Part shown: piece after piece, positions 59,361 to 64,000 of the stretch | How the letters are laid out: each line of letters opens with the position of its first letter | How positions within the stretch are numbered: position 1 is the first letter of the stretch | DNA from: Emiliania huxleyi CCMP1516 | Lineage: Eukaryota > Haptophyta > Isochrysidales > Noelaerhabdaceae | Direction: 5' to 3' | DNA length: 64,000 nt | Assembly (NCBI RefSeq): GCF_000372725.1 | Contig: NW_005200095.1 | Coordinates: 57,880-121,879, forward strand | Translations under genes and position numbers: made by a program | Notes under the pieces: generated by a model | Told to the model about the DNA's origin: nothing | Seen by the model: the letters and a program-made list of their open reading frames with translations, nothing else | The model's database searches: none

Positions 59361-59500
59361 GTACAAAATGACGCTCGTATAAGACTCTGACCTGTTCCGA
59401 CCTTGATCCGACTGTGATCAGACCATACGTACCGTAAATCGATGTAATACGTGAGAGAGACAAGGGAGAGGGAGGCGCGATTTCTAGGCCCTTGGGGGCC

Positions 59501-60250
59501 CTACCACTCAGCGCAGTCGGAGAAGCCGGTGAACGAATCTTCGGATAGGATGGGGCAGTCATCACTGCCGCGCTCACTGGGTTCGAGAGATTGTGCGAGA
59601 GATTGTGGGAGAGAGCTTGCGTCGGAGTCGTTCCTCCGCTCCCACCTGTCGAGTGCAAGCTTCAGTTCCTTGGAGTCGAGGTACCAGACGCCGTCAACCT
59701 GCCCTGCGCCCTGAGCAAAGTCGAGGGCCTTTTCCCTCTCGGCCCGAGCCTGGGCGGCAGCGGCCTGGCGTGTTGCATTCTTCTTTGCGTTTGACGGCTT
59801 CTTCTTACCGTCTCCATGGGTGCCCGCTCCATTGCCGCTCAAGTGCCCACGCGGGGCGGCAAGGGGCGCGCCACCAATTTGGCTAGGAGGGGCGGCTAAC
59901 TTGCTCGTCCGGAAACCTGCCTCCGAAGAGGCATCTGCGATTAAGTCAGCATGCACGCTCAGGGATGATGTCGTCGAGTGCACTCGTAGGGCACTCACTG
60001 ATTGCTCATGCATGGCCGGGGCCGCGAACGATGTGTGAATTTGGAAATCGGGTCAGCACTTCCCTTGGGAGGAGAGGAAGGTTAGTCTTACGCTTGAAGT
60101 AGGCAAAGTATACCGGGCGGTCGCCGTAGACACGGTTGAGGTAAAGGCCAGACATCTTGCCCCTGACGGGTGAGACAAGGGTGTTGATGCGCCTGAGAGC
60201 GGCGCGGCGTGGTGGTTTGTGTACGAAGCGCCCATGGCACGACCACCGCC
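59501..60250 (-). CDS. Hypothetical protein, two exons
   Basis: The upstream exon (about 60250-60100) reads GRFVHKPPRRAALRRINTLV, then GKMSGLYLNRVYGDRPVYFA and YFK. It meets a strong donor GTAAGACT near 60095. An AG at about 59990 leads into SALRVHSTTSSLSVHADLIA, a basic stretch KKKPSNAKKNATRQAAAAQA, GAGQVDGVWYLDSKELKLAL and an acidic Ser-rich end (DCPILSEDSFTGFSDCAEW). No family is recognised. The aromatic first exon is well conserved in composition; the second is low-complexity. The 5' end is not found. Confidence 0.4.
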
Positions 60251-60489
60251 CTGCATCGAAGGCCGGGGCAAGGGGTCGGCCCCCGCGCGTTCCGCGAGGA
60301 ACAGGAGGCCTCTCCCCCTCCCCCGGCCTGAGCAGCTACGGGTGGAAGGCAGCCCCTCGAGTCGAGGGCGGCGCGACCATTGCCCTGACTCAAGGACCAG
60401 CTAGCCGGCCCGTTCAGTACAGATGGTCTCGCCGCCCCGCTCCCCGTCGCCCGCCCGCCGCGCAGCGCCGCCGCCCGATGGTTATTAAT

Positions 60490-60840
60490 TATTAATTAAT
60501 TAACAAATAAGTAATTCCCCCCCGCCGCCGCCGCGCCCTGCGTCGCCCGCTGCCTCGCCGCGCCGCCGCCTCGCGCCGCCCGCCGCCGCGCCGCGCCGCC
60601 GCCCGATGATTAATAATGTGTGAGTGTTTGTGTGTGTGTGTGTGTTTGTTTGCGCGATGGCAGGGAAGGGCAGGGCAGCCGCGAGCGGCAAGCGGCGTCG
60701 GCGACGCGGCGAGGACACGATGGTGACGCCCACAGCGCAGCGTGCGCGGCAGCAGCGCCGCCGGCGGCCCCCCCCCCCGGGGGCCGGCCCCACGCCGCAT
60801 ATCAGCGGTTGGAATGCAGTAAATTGGACGGTGCCACATC
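60490..60840. other. Low-complexity leader before the oxygenase gene
   Basis: ATTAATTAATTAAC palindromic AT run at 60483-60502, a (CGCCGC)n stretch and a (TG)n tract at 60630-60648. No gene seen. Confidence 0.5.
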
Positions 60841-61944
60841 ATGTCCGATGCCGCCTGGGAACCCCTCATCCGAAGCGGTCTCTTTCCGCCCCCGGAGAGG
60901 CTCCCGCCGAGCCAAGGCGGCCCGCTCCCGCCGAGCCAAGGCGGTCCTAGCCGCCTCCTGGGCCACATGCTGCGCAACTCGTCCATCGCGTCCGGCACCG
61001 CCGTCGGCAAGCGGGCGCCGGCGTGGATGGCGGGCCTGGTTCACTATCGCCTCGTCCCAGGCTCCTTCCCGCACGGGATGCGGTACCACTTTGATGGCCT
61101 GGCCGAGGTGATCCGCTTCTCGTTCGACGCCACCGGTGACGGCGGCCCGCAAAGCGCTCCCTCCCTCACGTGGCGCTCGATGCCTTTCGAGAGCGACGCC
61201 TTTGAACGGTGCCAGTCGTGCCTCTTCCTCCCGCTCTGCCCTTTCCGCCTCACCCCCTGGCTCCCCACAGGTACCAGTCGTGCCTCTTCTTCGGGACGGG
61301 TACCGGCCCGACGGCCGGCGCGCACCTCTGCTTCACCAACCCTGGTGTCAACCTCTTGCCTCTGCGCGGGCCGGGCGCGGAGCAGCAGCTGTGGCTCACG
61401 ATTGACACCGCCTCGTGGGGCCGCGTCGACCCGCAGGCGGCGCTAGCCCTGCCACCTCGCTGCTGGCCTTGGCTGCTTTCGCCGATAGTATCCTGGGCTT
61501 GCCGCCGTGCGACTGCCTTGCACCGCCGTCGCGTGCCCTCCCTCTCTCTCCCACGCGCCTGCCCTCTCCCTCCGTCACGTGCCCTCTCTCTCCCCCTCCG
61601 CGGCGGCAGACCCTGGCGACGCTGCCCGGCCGCGCGGTTGTGGACTCGCTCGTCCTCAACGCGCACCCCGCCTGCGATGGGACATGTCCGGGACGCGTCC
61701 ACGACATGTCCGAGACATGTGCATGTGCATGTCGCGTAGGCGCACCCCGCCTGCGATGGGACATGTCCGGGACGCGTCCACGACATGTCCGAGACATGTG
61801 CATGTGCATGTCGCGTAGGCGCACCCCGCCTGCGATGGGAGCGCGTGCTTCGTGCAGCACCCGTGCCCAAAGCCGGGTCCCGGCCCAGTGCCCGGCAGCC
61901 CCCTGACCGACCAGGCCTGCTCACACACGCAATACGCAACCACA

Positions 61945-61984
<40 letters not shown>

Positions 61985-63260
61985 CACAACACGCGTACTA
62001 CGTGGGGCTCCTTTCTTGGGCCGTGGAGGTGCGAGGGGTGGCCAAAACCTTGCCCCGCGCTAGCGGGTGGAGAGGCGTCACCCCCCTACCTCCCTAGGCG
62101 TGCTTCTCGCTGCTGCGGCCGACGGCGGGCGACCTCCGCACCGTCCTCGTCTCGCGCGCCACACTGCCGCGGAAGAAGCTCATCCAGCACTCGCACTCGC
62201 CGTGCGTCACGCCGCGCTTCGTGCTCGCCAAGCTCGACTCATTCGGCGCGCGCAGTCCGCTCAACACTAACGGCGGCATGCTGCGGTTCCTGCACCAGGC
62301 GCGAGATTGAGATCTCCCGAGATTCGCCGAGATTCACCAACGGCGGCATGCTGCGGTTACTGGACCAGGCGCGAGCGGAGGACGGCCCCCGCCGTTTCAT
62401 TTCCTCTTCCGCCCCCCAAACCTCCCTCACCCCCCCCCCCCCCCGCCGCCGCCGCCGCCGGTGCCGCCGCTAGGACGAGGACGACCTCTGGCTGCTCCTC
62501 GAGCGAGCGACGAATCGCTCGCGGGTGCTCTCGAGCGGCGGCGCCCGCTTCGTCAACAACCACTTTTGGAACTGCTTCGAGGACCCGCGCACCGCCGAGG
62601 TGGTGGTCGAGACGGTTGCCACGTATGGTGTGAACGGCGTCTATTCACACCTCTAGCTGTGAACAGGTGGTGGTCGAGACGGTTGCCACGACCAGCGAGT
62701 ACCTCGACCTATACAGCGAGCCGAACTTGCGCGCGCCCATGGAGTGGAGCAGGCGCTTCCAGGCGCCGCTGCGCTGCCGCGTGCCGACGGAGGGAAGCGC
62801 CAAGGCCGGAGTCCGCTGCGCACCGCTCTCGGCCGCCGTCAACGCGAGCCTGCCCTTCGATTACCCCACCTTCAACCCGCTCTTCAAGGCGCGGCACGAC
62901 TACCGCTTCTTCTACGCCCTCGCGCCCTCGGCGGCCGACTCGAAGTGGTTCGACCAGATTGTCAAGGTCGACGTCTCCCGCGGAGGTGGCGCCGTCGCCG
63001 CGTCGTGGGCGCGCCCCGGCGTCTACGTCACGGAGGCGGACTTTGTGCCTCGGAGGGGGAGCACCGCCGCCGCCGCGGAGGACGACGGGGTCTTGCTCTC
63101 GGTGCTGTACAATTCCACGACGGATTCGAGCTCTCTCGGCGTGTTTGACGCGCGGAGTCTCGCGCTAGTGGACCAGTTTGGACTCGGGGGAGTTGTGCCG
63201 TTCCACGCGCACGGCATCGTCTGCCCAGCGTGGCACGGCGGCTGCTTCACCAACCCGTGA
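60841..63260 (+). CDS. Carotenoid cleavage oxygenase (RPE65/BCO family)
   Basis: Fe(II) enzyme that splits carotenoids or apocarotenoids with O2. Exons: 60841-61208, 61271-61436, 61610-61660, 61819-61842, 62098-about 62298, 62474-62599, 62667-63260. Family blocks: VHYRLVPGSFPHGMRYHFDG then LAEVIRFSFD, LNAHPACDGS-ACFSLL, KKLIQHSHSPCVTPRFVLAK, GGARFVNNHFWNCFEDPRTA, and the closing VPFHAHGIV. The four iron-binding His are those in NAHP, QHSHS, NNHF and FHAHG. The second-shell acids (FED) are present. About 470 residues, close to family length. No clear signal or transit peptide before MSDAAWEPL, so an upstream exon is possible. Substrate cannot be told. Donors are a mixture of GT and GC. Confidence 0.85.
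61209..61270 (+). other. GT-AG intron copying 20 nt of the next exon
   Basis: Intron start GTGCCAGTCGTGCCTCTTC; exon start GTACCAGTCGTGCCTCTTC, one difference. Confidence 0.9.
61661..61818 (+). other. Intron made of two 79-bp tandem units, each starting like the next exon
   Basis: Units 61661-61739 and 61740-61818 each begin GCGCACCCCGCCTGCGATGG+GA and end GTCGCGTAG. The exon at 61819 starts with the same 22 bases. The interior is rich in ACATGT and GCATGTGCATG palindromes. Confidence 0.85.
61843..62097 (+). other. GC-AG intron with (CACG)n
   Basis: Starts GCGTGCTTC and the exon at 62098 also starts GCGTGCTTC. It contains (ACGC)n at 61943-61984 and a stretch resembling the ~150-bp resident element before CCTCCCTAG. 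Confidence 0.75.
62600..62666 (+). other. 67-nt intron: exact 24-nt exon copy plus hairpin element
   Basis: Bases 62600-62623 equal 62667-62690 exactly. The remainder is TATG then GTGTGAACGGCGTCTATTCA and CACCTCTAGCTGTGAACAG. Confidence 0.9.
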
Positions 63261-64000
63261 TACTCGATTTCCCCAGAAGCAACAAAACTCGAGTTGATTG
63301 ATACGTAGAGGGTGTGGAGACTGAGTTGACGGAAATCCGGGGACGCGATCCACTTCGCCACAGTGCACAGACGGTCCCGCGCCTCGCCGCCATGACGGGG
63401 ACACACCCCGCACCGTCCGCTCTGTGCAGCGGTCTTTGACTTTGTCCGGAGAGTGAAAAGTCCAACGCGCTCCGTCGGTGGCGGCGTCCCCGGATTTCGC
63501 CAAGCTCGGCGAACCTCGACAGCGCCTTCGGTGGCATGCAGCTCTTTGCGACAGAAGCCTGGAGAGCAGCTCCTCTGCTGCTCACACGTTCTGCACAGTT
63601 GGCACAGCCTACTGTGCACGAGCAGGATTTTGGAAGGGCGATCAGGGACACGGATGAACGGAGTGGGGAGCGCATCGCGACACGGAGCTCGGAGGGGGGC
63701 TGGGCAGGGTGTTCACCCACACAGCAGGGTCCCAGGGAAGCAGGGATTCCCCTCTCGTATAGGACAAAGTTGCACCCGGCGGCACGGGCGCAGGCGCGGG
63801 CCTCCGACTGGTTGCGCTCTCCTAGTTCTCCTGCTCCTGATAAGGGACAGCGACAGGCTCGCAGCACGGTGCTCGGTGGACTCCCTACTCCACCGGCGGT
63901 CTCATCTCCATCTGGCGACCTGCCTCCAGTTTCTCACTGGCAGTCTCTCACTACCACAGGCACACTGACAGGGGTGGCAGGGCCGTCGTTTCCCTTTCTT
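63261..64000. other. 3' flank of the oxygenase gene, no recognised gene
   Basis: Open frames on both strands lack recognisable domains. An inverted pair (GGAAATCCGGGGACGCGATC at about 63340 and GCGTCCCCGGATTTC at about 63483) brackets 63335-63497. Confidence 0.45.

Overview
This window is nuclear DNA from a very GC-rich unicellular alga, most likely a haptophyte close to Emiliania (Gephyrocapsa) huxleyi. The evidence is the GC content, the intron-dense genes, the roughly equal use of GC-AG and GT-AG introns, the 10-11 bp tandem arrays inside introns, proline-rich secreted proteins with fungal-type cellulose-binding modules, and long (TG)n tracts. No rRNA, tRNA, CRISPR or plasmid feature could be supported. 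The species call is an inference from style, not from a match. There is one 100-N gap at 21092-21191.

Layout. 1-750: 5' end of a CTP synthase gene (minus). 2.4-6.0 kb (minus): a solute-binding-protein-like ORF and a putative single-pass receptor whose cytoplasmic part carries a TIR/HET-like domain. 7.5-10.3 kb: NIPA-like transporter. 10.3-13.5 kb: repeat-rich spacer. 13.5-20.2 kb: ARM-repeat protein, DNA polymerase iota, F-box-like/Kelch protein and ankyrin protein. 20.3-24.5 kb: gap and little recognisable. 24.5-27.4 kb (minus): a RuvC-like nuclease ORF abutting the first exon of a hydroxyproline O-arabinosyltransferase-like gene, then a small, possibly plastid-targeted protein. 29.3-39.0 kb: two convergent paralogues of a VTC (polyphosphate polymerase) family. 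One is complete (SPX, catalytic core, membrane domain and an extra C-terminal region); the other has only the membrane and C-terminal parts. A hypothetical gene lies between them. 41.8-47.0 kb (minus): choice-of-anchor-I beta-propeller membrane protein. 48.0-50.4 kb: TLDc-like protein. 50.9-56.3 kb (minus): a 1772-residue secreted CBM1/proline-rich protein with a very recent 1209-bp internal duplication. 57.1-60.3 kb (minus): NHL-BTB gene and a hypothetical gene. 60.8-63.3 kb: carotenoid cleavage oxygenase.

The most striking signal is in the introns. In most introns that can be placed from protein homology, the first 5-24 bases of the intron copy the first bases of the downstream exon. The intron behaves like the product of a duplication around an AG|GT or AG|GC site. 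Several introns also hold one of three kinds of intron-resident sequence, always in the sense orientation of the host gene: a ~40-nt hairpin ending in TGTGAACAG, a ~150-nt element ending in CTTACCTTAG, or 10-11 bp CCCGAGAT-type arrays. Outside genes, two dispersed repeats sit just upstream of start codons in one orientation. One of them has 13-14 bp target-site duplications in both copies. Together these suggest mobile or duplicating elements that supply both introns and 5' regions to genes.
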